Shown: piece after piece, positions 45,029-55,540 of the stretch | Layout: each line of letters starts with the position of its first letter | Position numbering within the stretch: the stretch's first letter is position 1 | Assembly (NCBI GenBank): GCA_023052935.1 | Contig: CM041294.1 | Coordinates: 11,518,414 to 11,582,413 of the forward strand | Source of the DNA: Piezodorus guildinii | Taxonomy: Eukaryota > Arthropoda > Insecta > Hemiptera > Pentatomidae | Direction of reading: 5' to 3' | DNA: 64,000 nucleotides | Translations under genes and position numbers: made by a program | Notes under the pieces: generated by a model | Told to the model about the DNA's origin: nothing | The model's database searches: none | The model's input: the letters and a program-made list of their open reading frames with translations, nothing else

Positions 45029-45068
45029 GCCCTGATGATGGCTCACAAGCTTGAGCCGAAACGTTGGC
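45029..45068 (+). ncRNA. Hammerhead ribozyme motif
   Basis: Plus strand mirror of 44959-44998: CTGATGA at 45032-45038, GAAAC at 45058-45062, GTT at 45063-45065 with predicted cleavage after 45065. Confidence 0.74.
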
Positions 45069-45327
45069 AAAATTAAAAACTTTTCAAAAATGACTGATTC
45101 CTGACTATTCCACCTATAAAAATAAAATTATTTTTATTAAATTCGTGACACTGATGTTTCAGCTTTAATGATGGAGTTATTGCTCAACTTTTAGAGTATC
45201 TATTTGAGAAATATATTTTGGGTGTGGTCATCAATAAAAACACACTAATGAGACAAACATATTTTATGTCGCATTTCAGGACTAAGAAAAACACGACATT
45301 GACCAGTACAATCAAAAGGAAAAAAAA

Positions 45328-46480
45328 TCTGGTGGGGGCAACACACGACTTTCACTTACCTCTATTTTTAAAATCAATAAAAGAATTTTTAAATACAGTT
45401 AGAGATAAAAATACGTGAAACTATTAAAGAATTAATTAAATTGAATTTATATAGAAATATGTGTTTTATTAAAAAATCTATTATATTATTATCTAAAATA
45501 ATCAGTTAGTTTGATCTTCTTTTCATCACTCTCAATTAACTTTTAAAAGCTTAAGTATAAACCAGATATATTCTTAAACACTATGTGAATGCTGTAATAA
45601 TTGTTTAAAATTTTGTAACCTAACTAGGAAGGTACTGAGTTGCACACTGTTGATATAGTGTGGCCAGTGTTCACAATCATTATAACAGAAACCACTAAAG
45701 AATTAATTAAATTGAATTTATATAGAAACATGTTTTTTATTAAAAAAATCTACATTAATATCTATAATAATCAGTTAGTTTTATCGGCTTTTCATCACTC
45801 TTTATTAACTTTTACAAACTTTTGTATAAGATAATCTTTTTTCTAAAATCCTTAGCTTTCCAACGGTATATCATACATGTATATTACTCTTCTTATGTTC
45901 AAAAACAAAGAATTTCATTAAAAAATCTTTTTTCAGTTTTCTCATTTAGTTGCTTTTCAAATTCCCTCAACTTGCATATTTAGCTGTTTTTCATCAGTGG
46001 TAACATGATAATATAGTTATTTTTATAGAATCAACAAAATAAAAGATACTTTAGAGGAAGAAAATTTAAAATGTCGACATTTAAGCCATGTCAGACCATC
46101 TTATTCAGAATGAAACCTACATCACGTTTAAGCCTATTAAATTCTACATCGGTATAGCGATTTAATCAAAATCGTCGGAACAGTTTTCGAGAAAATCGAA
46201 AAAAGGTGCAAAATGCAAAGTATAAAGTGGCTCTTCTGGTAAGCTCATTTTGATGAAAAAGATTTTGTAACGTCTCGGGCGTATATTTGTCTTAAATATG
46301 AAATTTCAGTTTCATAGGACTCACCGTTTTCGCCCGGGTGTCACCACACACAAAGACCTTTTTGCGGGACTTGGTTATTTGGACTCAGGGTACCTTAAAA
46401 TGTGTATTTCCGTTGAAAATTGGAATTCGAAAATTTTCACGATCGCAATACTTTCCCTTACTATATATAGTAAGTTAAAG
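45328..46480 (+). mobile_element. HINE-like repeat with internal insertion/duplication
   Basis: Begins TCTGGTGGGGGCAACACAC. About 230 bp of 5' sequence is followed by 130 bp of foreign DNA (45557-45686), then the repeat restarts at an earlier point ('aaagaattaattaaattgaa') and runs to the terminal palindrome near 46460. The restart suggests two copies joined or a local duplication. Confidence 0.78.
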
Positions 46481-46679
46481 TAAAATAATGATGAATAAAA
46501 TAATATAAAATAAAATGAATAAAATAATAATGAAGTCAAATTACATATAATAAAAAATAAATAAATTCATATTCATGCTTATGTGCTTAGTGTCATAATA
46601 AAATAATAATGAAAAAAAAAAATCAAAATAAAGAGCCGATAATTGAGATAAATACAAAGTTGGCCGTTTATTTAATATT

Positions 46680-47007
46680 AGGAACAGTAATATAGATGTA
46701 TAATATACCGTTGGAAAGAGAAAGATTTTAGAAAAAATATTATCTGATACACAAAATTGTAAAAAGAAGTATGAAGTTTATTTTGTTGGGCATTATACTG
46801 ATAATGCCCAATAAACTTTACTCATTAACAATTTAATATAGTTATATTATTTAATCTAAACCATATGTTTCCAACAAAAATGAATACTCGTTTTATTAAA
46901 ATCAGCCTTTAATATTTTTTTTAAAATGATGTATATTTAAAAGTTTTTAAATTGATTTTAACAGTCAAGGTAAGTGAATGTCGTTTGTTGCCCGAACCAA
47001 ATTTTTT
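46680..47007 (-). mobile_element. HINE-like repeat fragment
   Basis: Reverse-orientation 5' part ('taccgttggaaagNNaaag', then AAGGTAAGTGAATGTCG near 46968). The end is close to the complement of the TCTGGTGCGGG start. Confidence 0.65.
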
Positions 47008-47775
47008 TTTATTGTATATATTTTGAGCTATAAATTTATTATTTTTCAAATATTGTATGAATGTAGTGTTAAATTGAAATTTAGCACTATTAGCAATATC
47101 TTGATTAGAACAAATTATAATATTACTGAATAAAGTTCTTTTTTTTTTTTTTTTTTTAACCGTCGAGAATCGAACTAGCGCCATGTGAAGACATTTGGCC
47201 TTCTTGAGATCTAGTTTCTGCTTCTAGAAATGACTAGACATGTACGAGACCCCGTATAGATAACTTACTAAAAATAAAATGCACATTATATGCACAAATT
47301 CATGCCTAGGATCGTTCCACGTTGCAGTTGGCGTGTAGCCGCCAGAATGGAGTGATAAGAATGGAACGGAACTAAGCATAGATTGCTCAGAAAGTTCACC
47401 CTCTCTAAGTGAATACATGAAACGGATACATACCGGTTTATAGGACTTACGTACGGCCTCGCCAAGCAGTCACACGCCTCTCAATGGTATTCTGGCCAAA
47501 GTTGGCTCTATCCCGAATCCCGAAGAAAATACCTACTTGGCATCTTCCTATTCCAATCCTTGGAGGCCAGAAAACCTTTCTATATATTTCAAGTCCATAC
47601 TCCTCACACCCTAAATACAAGATCTGAACCTACCCTCGCATAGAACAGCCTTTAAAACGTCCTTTATCACCCGTGCTACCATATTTTTGAACTGTTTAAC
47701 CATATCCCTCGATGTAGTGTCATCCCTAACCTCTTTCAAACACCAATTATTTATTATCCTTCTCAAAAATCATTC
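47008..47775. other. Unassigned DNA with a possible SINE head
   Basis: The minus strand at 47160-47200 has a B-box-like AGTTCGATTCTCGAC followed by an A-run (T-run at 47140-47158), which suggests a SINE. Minus-strand frames at 47224-47418 and the moderately GC-rich 47440-47770 show no domain I recognise. Confidence 0.35.
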
Positions 47776-47815
47776 CTTAGAAAAGCAGCCGGTCAAAAAC
47801 ATAGCATTTAAATGG
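47776..47815 (+). repeat. LTR-end fragment in inverted orientation
   Basis: Reverse complement of the LTR end at 47960-47998 ('ctatgtttttgaccggctgc'), followed by TGG as in the intact element. It forms an inverted pair about 150 bp from the 3' LTR. Confidence 0.7.
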
Positions 47816-47858
47816 CATTTAATATATATGTATAATATGTATATATATGTATAATTTA

Positions 47859-47864
<6 letters not shown>

Positions 47865-47908
<44 letters not shown>
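47865..47908. repeat. (TA)n microsatellite
   Basis: About 20 TA units within a TATG-rich stretch. Confidence 0.93.
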
Positions 47909-47911
<3 letters not shown>

Positions 47912-47959
47912 ATATATATGTACAATGTATAATGTATATATATGTATATATATGTACAA

Positions 47960-48760
47960 TTTAAACGCTATGTTTTTGACCGGCTGCTTTTCTAAGGCAG
48001 CGGTAGCTTCAAAAACTAGCTTACTTACTATATTTAGTCAATATATAAACTATATTTAATGATACCATGGATCTCCTTTCCAAAGGTATCGTAGTTTACC
48101 AATCCAATAGGTGGCATGCAGGGTAAGATTAAAGTAAACAAGATTCAATTAATACATTACTATAATTATTAATTTACACATATAAGTTATATTAACCCAT
48201 TGCCTTAGAACTCTGATGAGAATACTGAGGGACATTTTACTACCTTTGCCATACAATATTACAAATAACAATATACCTTTGAAACACCTGACCGGCTGGC
48301 GAATGTGAAATCAGTCTTAGGTCCCCTTTCTTGGCATCATCCTCCAGCTGCTCTCAGAACCCCGACGGCCACCTCCTCTTCTTGTAGGTGGAACTCGACT
48401 CACTCTTCTTGAGGATCAAACTTGACTCACTCCTGGTTCGAATAAGCTTGCCCTACGAATCTTCTCTCCCATCCTGTCACCTCGGGTGGGCTGACATGGG
48501 AAGTACCCCGGTTGGCGGTACAGTCCTTGTGATCTTATTCTTATCTTTTGACCACCCTTAATATTCTTGTAGGCTGCCGCTGTAGGAAACTACCAGGAGT
48601 CTCTGGTACCGCTGGGGGGAGGGGGTCCATACCGATGGGAAATCTAGGGGGCTAGGTAAACACCCTTTGATGTTTTGCCGACAAAGGTTCGTTATCATTA
48701 ATTGTTTAATATTAAAATTATTTAATTATGAACTCCCCTCAGTATCCTCAATACATTACA
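47960..48760 (-). repeat. 3' LTR of the gag-only element
   Basis: On the minus strand it begins TGTAATGTATTGAGG and ends in GTTTAAA. Contains a GC-rich middle (48330-48660). Confidence 0.9.
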
Positions 48761-48772
48761 TTTCCCCCAGTC

Positions 48773-50716
48773 TGCGAGGAAAGAAAAATTAAAAACCCTA
48801 AGGTTTTTGATTTTTCTTTTATTATTATATCATCAAAACATAAACTTACAATAAACACCAAGAACTAATAACTACTACTATACAATGACATTCTCTTACA
48901 GAAGCTATAACAAATAACCAACACACTACAATACAATTTACATATTTGTAACCGTTACTTTAACAGATATAATTGTATGTTATAATTATACAATTAGAGT
49001 ATCGTTTAATTCTAGTTTATATTAAAACACTTTACAAGGACGACATATCAAAATGGTATTTAACTATATCAATTAACATATCTAGTTATCTACAAGGTTT
49101 TTAACAAAATACGAATTATTTTTTCTTTTTATGAATGTTGGCTTTGTTAAGCTTACTTTTCGTTAAGTATTTTTATTTGATATCAAGCTACAAAATTAAT
49201 ATTTACAAAAACAATTTTCATTATGTATTCTAATTTTTTACAATCTACAAAATACATATTTACAAACACAACTTCTCATCTTCGAGAATTCTATTCATAT
49301 GGTAATTTATTATAAGATAGACTAAACATTTATCGCTGTATTATATTTTCCTCATTCACAATAAACTATTTACATTCTCGTCATGTCCATCATTCCGAAA
49401 CTATTTTACATCTTTTGTGAGGATTTGTCCCGAGATCTACTAATTCACGAAAATAATATGAATAATATTTACTAATACTTTTCTATTGTGTGGCAAGGTT
49501 TCAAATAACAAAACTGACTTTACTGTTTGCTTTCAATACCTTTTAAAAAAATAACAACATATTACATACACTCAGTATTCTCAATCTATTTTAAGTTATA
49601 AATATTCTCTTTCATCTGCCATTTGGTCTAGTCCATTATCAATAAGGTACAATCGTGTTAAATAAAAATATTGAATATTGAAAAGATTTATTGTCACCAC
49701 GAGGTAAATAAATGGAATGGGTCTCAAGTATAGCTTAATGGCATGCCTACAAAATCGTATTACTAACTTTCTTTAACTTGTTCTAGAAAATAGTTAATTA
49801 ACATTTTTTTCATACTCAAGAAGATATTGTTAGACTCTAATTAAAATTTATTATACTATTTCCTAAATATTATTTTTATTTTATTTATGTCTGTGACAAA
49901 ATTAAAAGGATTTACGAGCGCAAATTCAGTAAAAATAAAAAAATTGAGCCCCATTGAATTAATATAACTTTTAGCGTTTACATTATGGACCAATATAAAT
50001 ACAACCTCAAAACTCTGGGCGTACAAAGATTTCTTAATCTTCACAATAATTAAAAATATCAATCCCGCTTTCGGGGTATAGGGAGGCAATACAGCAACTC
50101 CACATTAAGGATTCTTCCCTTTGGCAAAACAAATCATAAGGTAACAATCCTTTAGTAGGAATGAATGGAGGACCCATGTCTACTCCACCTTAGAGGGTAA
50201 TTATTCCCTGGTTAAGACGAACAAATCCATATTAGGATTGAGAGAAAAAATAAATATTAGATCCAACGCTTTATAATATTATTTAAGAGAGCTCATCATT
50301 ATTTAGTTATCAATCTATTACTAACGAAAGAAATGTTTTTGATGCTCAAACCAGGCAGCATCGATTACTACTGTGAAAAAATAGGATACAAACAGGGTAA
50401 TTTTCATTCAAAATTAGGTCATTGAATTCTCTACCTATGTTAAATTATTTCGTTGATAATAACAGGAGTCTAAACCAATAATTCACCCTGAGATCCACCC
50501 ATATTTATCTATAAAATGTATGTCTAATCCTAATCATCTAAACAATAAAGTACTAACTTTCTATTTACAACAATCTAAAGTCAACCTATACAAAAATATA
50601 ACTATTTACAAAATATGTACAAATTATTTACAACTTCCAGTCCGGTTCGACCTGAACATAGTTCAAAGCTTCCCGGTTATAGCTCGTCTGACGGAGGGAA
50701 CGCTAATTACCCCTTT
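48773..50716 (-). other. Non-coding interior of the gag-only element
   Basis: Nearly 2 kb of AT-rich DNA between the gag-like frame and the polypurine tract, where pol would lie in an autonomous element. No RT, integrase or RNase H motif was found in any frame. Confidence 0.6.
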
Positions 50717-51643
50717 TTATCCCCTGGAAAAGGATAAAGACTGCCGTGCACTACCATGATATGGTATGCGTTCTCTCCTAACATGGTCCAAGACCATATA
50801 ACCCTCATAAAATACATATACTATCAATTTAATGATAAACTGTTGGCTTTGCACATCTCTGTAATAATAAACTTTACCTATTATCATTAATGAACAATTA
50901 TAGACGACGGGAAAACTCCTTTGAAAATTATTTAAAGTGGCTAACCTACAAGTTACCGGCTGGGGCCTAATTTGGGAACTTATGAAACTGAGTAGATTTC
51001 TGAAAGATGCATCTTTTTCTTCATTAGGCTTCCTATATTGGACCTCATCTTCTTTGATGTTGATACTTTCTTCTACATCTAAATCGCAGATTATTCGGGA
51101 CCTGTCTTGGGTTTCTTCATTGTTCAAAAAATTGACGGTAGGCGTCATTGATAAGGTAGGATTTTCACTCTCTCTGACTTCAGGCTTCGTTTCTATTTCT
51201 ACCTCTTCACTTATTCTAATACGAGGTTTATTTTCTGTCTTGAGCACTTCACTAGGTTCAGCGTTATTAATTTCTTCTTTATCTTCCGTGGAGGCCGTCT
51301 TCTGAATTCGGGGTTACAGACATTTAGGGCAGGCTGTGGCTGCATTTGAGCGTAACTCATCTATCATTGTCTTGGCAGTTTCTACAAACAATTCGAATTT
51401 CTTATTCATTATAGCTATTTTCCTTTGTTCATCTTTTTTTTCTTTAATCTGGTTTTGAATTTGTTGGAGCATTTTTAATATTAGGCGCTGTTCCTCGTTT
51501 GGCATTCTATTAAACCCTTCCTGTGTTTTTTTCAGGATCTGTGACTCAACTTTATCCAAAAGTGAGATTATCTTGGCAAAATCTAGACCAGTTTCTTCTT
51601 CTGCTCGCTTAGGCTCTGGTAGCATATCTACTCTTGACGCCAT
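50717..51643 (-). pseudogene. Gag-like protein of unknown family, one nonsense codon
   Basis: From the ATG at 51643 (MASRVDMLPEPK) the frame encodes a Lys/Glu/Gln-rich helical segment, likely coiled coil, then ends at a TAA (51314-51316) after ACPKCL. The same frame continues without a shift through an acidic region (EEVEIETKPEV) into a more hydrophobic C-terminal part with several Tyr (KVYYYRDVQSQQF, YVFYEGYMVLDHVRRER) to 50717. The total would be about 308 codons with one stop. The position after the leader suggests gag. No zinc knuckle or protease motif is present. I do not recognise the family. An upstream hydrophobic extension to 51883 is in frame but lies in the leader and is unlikely to be translated. 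Confidence 0.55.
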
Positions 51644-52030
51644 AATTAACAATCGTGTGCGTAAGAAATAACCCCTTTTAATAAAACATTCGAAAAATCT
51701 TGATGTGGGTATAAACGCTAGCACACAAGTATAATACACGAAGAAAATAATAAAAAATATCCTCAGAAGAACAAATACAAAATAATGCCAATTGTAAAGA
51801 TCCATGAACCGTAGGAGCATGATTAATATAAAAGCATAACAAAACTCATTACTAAGAAGGAAAGTTATGTTTTTGATAAGCAAATATAAACAGATGATAC
51901 TTTTACCTTATATGATGCCATATTATATGATTAAATAATCTAATAACCCTGATGCCACGTAAAAGAGAAAAAAAAATGTATTACTTGTTAATTTAATTAT
52001 TGATATAAAGCATAGTGGATTGGTAAGTAC
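51644..52030 (-). other. Leader of the gag-only element
   Basis: AT-rich untranslated leader between the primer-binding site and the chosen gag ATG. Confidence 0.6.
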
Positions 52031-52049
52031 GTCCCCACAAGGGATGCCA

Positions 52050-52850
52050 TTTAAACGCTATGTTTTTGACCGGCTGCTTTTCTAAGGCAGCGGTAGCTTC
52101 AAAAACTAGCTTACTTACTATATTTAGTCAATATATAAACTATATTTAATGATACCATGGATCTCCTTTCCAAAGGTATCGTGTTTACCAATCCAATAGG
52201 TGGCATGCAGGGTAAGATTAAAGTAAACAAGATTCAATTAATACATTACTATAATTATTAATTTACACATATAAGTTATATTAACCCATTGCCTAGAACT
52301 CTGATTGAGAATACTGAGGGACATTTTACTACCTTTGCCATACAATATTACAAATAACAATATACCTTTGAAACACCTGACCGGCTGGCGAATGTGAAAT
52401 CAGTCTTAGGTCCCCTTTCTTGGCATCATCCTCCAGCTGCTCTCAGAACCCCGACGGCCACCTCCTCTTCTTGTAGGTGGAACTCGACTCACTCTTCTTG
52501 AGGATCAAACTTGACTCACTCCTGGTTCGAATAAGCTTGCCCTACGAATCTTCTCTCCCATCCTTGTCACCTCGGGTGGGCTGACATGGAAGTACCCCGG
52601 TTGGCGGTACAGTCCTTGTGATCTTATTCTTATCTTTTGACCACCCTTAATATTCTTGTAGGCTGCCGCTGTAGGAAACTACCAGGAGTCTCTGGTACCG
52701 CTGGGGAGGGAGGGGGTCCATACCGATGGGAAATCTAGGGGGCTAGGTAAACACCCTTTGATGTTTTGCCGAAAAGGTTCGTTATCATTAATTGTTTAAT
52801 ATTAAAATTATTTAATTATGAACTCCCCTCAGTATCCTCAATACATTACA
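52050..52850 (-). repeat. 5' LTR of the gag-only element
   Basis: Same length and sequence as the 3' LTR apart from small indels, for example near 52183, 52295 and 52706. Confidence 0.9.
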
Positions 52851-53129
52851 ATACATTACTTCATTCATACATTACTCCGTGGGACTGTAAAGTAGTAACC
52901 CATTAACGCTTCACGGAATAATAACTTTCAGAAGCGCACTCAGAAGTGACAGGAACGATAAAAGCAAAGCTGTTGTTAATTGACCTGAAAATTTGTCGCA
53001 TAGCGGTCTGCCGAACCATAGATGAGGAATCGATTCTAGATATAAATCGACATGAATAGAGTCCTTTCAGGGCCAAAGCCTTTCTGTGCTCACTAATATG
53101 AGACTATTCCTGTATTATTTAGCACTGAG

Positions 53130-53880
53130 CCAAACTGGAATATTCTTCATCTGCTCCAACAAAAAGGTTGGAGGGAAACAAGCTGCTTTATTTTCTATTA
53201 ATGATTCAGAAAATTATTAGTATTATCTTTTTATTGCTGATGTATGTGATGCAGTATTTTCTTCTTATCCAGCGTCCTTAATTTTTAGTTTAGAAGATCT
53301 CTCGGAAATCGTCTTTTAAGTCTTCTTTGGGGTTGGTCAGGTAACAGGGAGGAGGAAAGCGAAGAAACGATTTTGGTGGTTCTGTGTCCATGAATGAAAC
53401 GTGTTATAGCACTTCAAAGCCGGATTTCAGCAAAACTGGGACTCTATGTGTGGGGGAGGAGGGAGAGGCAAATTCGTCTAACAAACATATTGGAAAATAT
53501 TAAACAAACAACTAAGCTGTGGACAAGGGCAGTAAGAAGAAACAGAAGAGAAGAAGTCGTTATGACAAGAATGAGGATAGGGCATACCAATCTAACTGAT
53601 AAATATTTAATAATAAAGGAGGAAGAACCATATTGGTAAAACTGTAACATGATCTTAACGGTAAGACATCCAAGGCAAGAGTGCATAACATTACAACCAG
53701 TATTCCAGAATCTTGACATTACCGGCAGCCCTAACAGATTCGACAAAAACAGTAGACAGCTGTATTTGAACGACTAAAGAAAACGCGATTATTCTCCAAA
53801 ATATAACTACAAAAACTCAGCAATTTTCGAGAAACAGCCTAAGAAATTAACAAAAATTAAGTTAAATACATAATAAAAGA
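53130..53880 (+). pseudogene. LINE C-terminal RNase H-region fragment
   Basis: The open frame at 53394-53639 contains RREEVVMTRMRIGHTNLTDKYL, followed by a broken C/H-rich stretch with LTVRH near 53665. This is the highly conserved segment after the RNase H domain of I/LOA/R1-like LINEs. Upstream, 53180-53300 may be a decayed RNase H part. It has stops in all frames and no tail, so it is an old fragment. 52851-53129 upstream shows no recognisable feature. Confidence 0.72.
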
Positions 53881-54173
53881 TAATTAATCGTATCTGGCAA
53901 GTAACTTTGAACAATCAAAAAATAAAACCAACAAAGGGCATAATAACTTGAGAGTTGATTGCCCAGAAAAACTAGAAATGTTAATCTGAAACTTGTGGTG
54001 AATGTAAGACTTTACAGTAAGGCTCTTTTTGCCGTTGTCTATCGTGTGATTCCAAACATATCAAGCTAAGTGAACTACATATTTTTCGTAAATTTTTTAT
54101 TGGATTTGTGTTTGTATCAAAAATAACCTTATAGCAATTTATTCAGAAAGCGAGTGACCCAAACTACTTAGAC
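53881..54173. other. Intergenic, no gene seen
   Basis: AT-rich sequence up to the start of the duplicated block. Confidence 0.5.
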
Positions 54174-54545
54174 TTTTTTCTGATATGGAGTTAGGCGATT
54201 CCAAACCTTCTCAATTACTAAGAACTATGAAAAATCTGGCAGGTAATAAAATAACAGATGAGGTTTTAAAACGTTATGGTTTCAACGCCTACCTTTTTCT
54301 TGCCAAACTGTATTAGCTGTTAGCATTGAGCCATTGACTAATTTAGGGTTAATAGCAGATAAGATAACAGAAGTCAATGCTAACCAACCCAACGAGAGTT
54401 ATGGAGTTAATGCCGTTTCGAACGTTGAATCTATCATCAAAGATCTCTCGAAACGAATAGATAAGTATGAAACTCCCGTTATAGAAACCACATCTCGATC
54501 TAGAAACCGCAACGTCCCGAAAAAACCCCGATTTTTGTTAATATC
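54174..54545 (+). pseudogene. Ty3/gypsy gag fragment, copy 1
   Basis: Capsid C-terminal segment of a gypsy-type gag: ELGDSKPSQLLRTMKNLAG, then the LPF..QTVLAVS region. One base is lost in an A-run near 54271 relative to the copy at 62508-62880, so the frame is broken; it is open again in the correct frame from 54334 to 54564. The fragment stops after a Ser/Arg-rich stretch and meets an inverted LTR. Confidence 0.82.
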
Positions 54546-54560
54546 ACGTCGGGGTCAACA

Positions 54561-55040
54561 ATAGATGGTGGTATCACCACATAAATAACATTAATAATGG
54601 ATTATATCTTTATTAAAACACACACCACATGTAACATTGTTTTAAACATAAAGGTATTTTTTTGTAACACAAAACACATGAAGGTTATGTCTCCTTAGCA
54701 ACCACATGTGTTGACGCCACAAGTTGTTTGTATTTTGCTTGTGTGTACGTGCTTTGCAGAACCCGAAAGTTCTGCTCTGTATGTACAGATTGGTCTCAGT
54801 AGAGTCGTGTAAAGTTGTCGCTTGTTTCGTAAATTTAGTGGTGATCTGAAATCCAATAGGTGTGAAAGTTGTTTGTAACATAGTTTTAGTTCATGTCACT
54901 TATTTTCGTATGTATGTTTCATGTCATAGATTATAGAAATACAATGTTCTATTACATTCTTAAAATTAGACCTTTTTGAACCTATTGAAATTATTTTTAA
55001 TAAACCAATAAAAATGAAACATGTGTCGATGGACACTACA
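54561..55040 (-). repeat. Ty3/gypsy LTR, inverted relative to the gag fragment
   Basis: The complement of 54541-54560 reads TTGACCCCGACGTGAT, one base off the TGGTGACCCCGACGTGA primer-binding-like string seen in copy 2. Next to it, on the minus strand, is an AATAAA signal (near 54615) and an LTR-like sequence starting TGTAGTG at 55040. The 79-codon minus frame at 54642-54881 lies within the LTR and is not a gene. Confidence 0.65.
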
Positions 55041-55396
55041 CACGAAATATGTATACGATGCTCAATATCTTTAAATATATTTCTTATAAATTATTATATA
55101 TAATCTTTGCTGATACTTAACAGGTTTGCTTTTGCAGTTAGAAATTTGATTGTCATTGAAATTATTACTTATAGTTTTTGAGTTATTTAAAAATCAAATT
55201 TGTTTAGAATTTTTTTTATACCACTTAGATGACTTATCTTCCCAAACCCAGCCTTATTGCACATCTAAGCGATAAGACGAAGCTCCAGGAAAAAATTCAG
55301 CTTCACAACCTTAGTCATTTTTGAGCTGCTGCGATGACCAGAAATTTCAGTAAAATGGGCTTCATTATATAAATATAGATCAAAGAATACTATAGT
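55041..55396. other. Unassigned segment of the duplicated block
   Basis: Present in both copies of the block (again at 63365-63720). AT-rich; no frame or known repeat recognised. Confidence 0.55.
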
Positions 55397-55540
55397 AAAT
55401 AAACAGAGACTCCACGGACGGTCAATAGACTATGTAGTGCGACTAATTTTAGATAAATAAAAAGTTATTATATTTTGTAATTTGTTTATTTTTTGTAATT
55501 TTGAAAAATAAAAATACTTTTCCATCTATCTATGATGTAA
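55397..55540 (+). mobile_element. LINE-A 3' end
   Basis: Matches the LINE-A 3' UTR at 4300-4465, including 'actccacggacggtcaatag' and a degraded TCTA tail. No coding part. Confidence 0.85.

Larger units (their letters stand above)
44909..45118. mobile_element. Penelope-like palindrome: 98-bp perfect arms
   Basis: Arms 44909-45006 and 45021-45118 are exact reverse complements separated by 14 nt. Each arm carries an intact hammerhead unit. Flanks resemble 16600-16745 ('gtcgactgtagaaactatta'). Confidence 0.88.
47960..52850 (-). mobile_element. Young LTR retrotransposon with only a gag-like gene
   Basis: Two 801-bp LTRs flank 3.29 kb. Minus-strand orientation is set by a purine tract (complement of 48761-48772) beside the LTR start TGTAATG, and by a putative primer-binding site TGGCATCCCTTGTGGGGAC (complement of 52031-52049) beside the other LTR. 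The LTRs differ by only a handful of small indels. Inside is a gag-like unknown ORF; no protease, RT or integrase was found. No clean target duplication was found. Confidence 0.85.

Noticed and set aside
51644..51883. N-terminal hydrophobic extension of the gag-like ORF, suggesting an envelope or membrane protein
   Set aside because: It lies in the AT-rich leader, and the internal ATG gives a more sensible soluble start; hydrophobicity is likely compositional.
54642..54881. Minus-strand frame repeated at 62934-63212
   Set aside because: Lies inside the gypsy LTR and is conserved only because the block is duplicated.
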